From positions 1 through 25,024 of the forward strand of contig CAZHOR010000025.1 in NCBI GenBank assembly GCA_964534325.1: a stretch of 25,024 bases of DNA, written 5' to 3'. Below are positions 24,285 to 25,024 of this stretch, piece after piece. The stretch's first letter is position 1. Each line of letters begins with the position of its first letter. Under the pieces are notes generated by a model, which saw nothing but the letters and a program-made list of their open reading frames with translations, was not told the DNA's origin and searched no databases. The position numbers were made by a program, and so were the translations under genes. The DNA comes from JdFR-22 sp964534325. GTDB taxonomy: Archaea > Halobacteriota > Archaeoglobi > Archaeoglobales > Archaeoglobaceae.

Positions 24285-24476
24285 TAATATTACGTACTTT
24301 ATTTGTTGAACCCTTAAGCCATTGAAAAGAATTAAGCCTACAAAGAAATAACAAACTGTTAACTGTGTTATTTTTCGATAAGCATATTAATTAAATATAA
24401 TATTAACCACTTCTAATTTGTGCATTTAAAAATCGACCTAAGTAATTTGGTTTAAAATAGAATGTAAAGAATAAAT
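24285..24476. other. AT-rich intergenic region
   Basis: Very AT-rich spacer between the tRNA and the convergent partial gene on the minus strand. No gene or clear signal is seen. Confidence 0.5.
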
Positions 24477-25024
24477 TTATCTGCTCAGTCTATAATGACC
24501 TATCTCGGGAGGATAGTATCGTAATTCACTCTTGTAGATGGGGTCAGAGTCTATCTCAGCACTCGTGTATACTCTTGACCTCTCTACAGTCAACCCCTTT
24601 CCCACATACTGTTTAAGGAAGTATATAGTAGCAGAATCACTATGGTATGCATTAACGTCACCACTCCAACCCACGAACACTTTAGCTCCCTTATCCACGA
24701 AAGCTTTAGCCATATTATCTTGCTCAAGTCCTTCACAACCCATGTGGATGATGGTGGCATTGTTGAAATCACCGCTTAACCCCTCTATGAACTTGGGGGA
24801 GATGGCGAAGTAGTATTCTTCTCCGTAGTTGTAGTAGACCTTTTGTATGGTGTCGGTAACCTGAGCTAACTGGTATTTGTCCCTGGTGTAGTTCTGGGAA
24901 GTGAAGAAGACAACAGGGTTATCTCCGTATCTGCTGGCAGCAGAATGAACACGGAAAATGATCAAATCATGGTAATGTCCCAATTTACGATAGTTTATTA
25001 TAGTATGGGATATAATCTGTTTTT
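24477..25024 (-). CDS. Partial protein, C-terminal part with caspase/gingipain-like features
   Basis: The frame is open from the right edge of the window to the stop at 24477, so the gene's 5' part lies outside; about 181 codons are visible. TTG 24983 is only an internal codon. The sequence has IIHMGCEGL, a His-x-Gly-Cys arrangement, then MAKAFVDKGAKVFVGWSGDV, the pattern found near the active-site cysteine and after it in archaeal caspase-like/C25-like (clan CD) domain proteins. An earlier HS in FRVHSAA may hold a further conserved His. Activity cannot be judged without the rest of the gene. The identification rests on motif resemblance and is moderate. Confidence 0.55.
   Translation of the reverse strand, partial: KQIISHTIINYRKLGHYHDLIIFRVHSAASRYGDNPVVFFTSQNYTRDKYQLAQVTDTIQKVYYNYGEEYYFAISPKFIEGLSGDFNNATIIHMGCEGLEQDNMAKAFVDKGAKVFVGWSGDVNAYHSDSATIYFLKQYVGKGLTVERSRVYTSAEIDSDPIYKSELRYYPPEIGHYRLSR

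Overview
The window is a piece of an archaeal chromosome, most likely from an anaerobic euryarchaeon of the methanogen/ANME/Archaeoglobus-like lineages (Methanomicrobia or relatives). The evidence is archaeal-only or archaeal-type genes: archaeal phosphoglycerate mutase ApgM, three-cysteine Dph2 and Dph5 for diphthamide, a DUF555 protein, a CetZ-type tubulin, HerA, an Lhr-type helicase, archaeal RPA and a TIGR00267-type VIT transporter. Promoters are TATA-like. Some genes appear leaderless (cetZ, apgM), while others carry strong GGAGG-type Shine-Dalgarno sites, often with TTG starts. Multiheme c-type cytochromes with Pro-Thr linkers point to anaerobic respiration or extracellular electron transfer. 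The species cannot be fixed from the sequence alone.

Layout: 1-629 is a long non-coding stretch with an inverted repeat. Positions 630-4481 (+) hold ppsA, dph2 and a VIT/CCC1-type metal transporter. Positions 4482-4946 hold a probable 30-codon membrane microprotein on the minus strand. Positions 4947-7461 (+) hold cetZ and an exported, membrane-anchored helical protein in an apparent operon. Positions 7508-10136 (-) hold herA, a DUF555 gene and a Cas4-like gene that keeps its Fe-S cysteines but seems to have lost its nuclease residues. Positions 10268-11725 (-) hold a radical SAM/SPASM enzyme. Positions 11911-12684 (-) hold dph5, divergent from apgM (12780-14009, +). A beta-helix (bactofilin-like) protein and a YchF/Obg-type GTPase with a TGS domain follow.

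Positions 16379-18904 (-) form an electron-transfer cluster: a tetraheme cytochrome, a Tat-exported four-cluster ferredoxin subunit, and two pentaheme cytochromes that look like tandem paralogues. Positions 19163-23183 (+) hold a large Lhr-family helicase and an RPA-type ssDNA-binding protein, separated by an octamer tandem repeat and a 25-codon hydrophobic ORF. A CDF zinc transporter overlaps the end of the RPA gene. A tRNA-Arg(TCG) and the 3' part of a caspase-like domain gene running off the right edge end the window.

Working together: PpsA and ApgM serve gluconeogenesis. Dph2 and Dph5 make diphthamide on elongation factor 2. HerA, the Cas4-like protein, the Lhr-type helicase and RPA belong to DNA repair and replication. 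The cytochrome/ferredoxin cluster moves electrons outside the cytoplasmic membrane. The most unusual points are the degenerate Cas4 in a herA operon, the CetZ/exported-protein pair, the duplicated pentaheme cytochromes, the two hydrophobic microproteins and the lack of a normal start codon for dph2.
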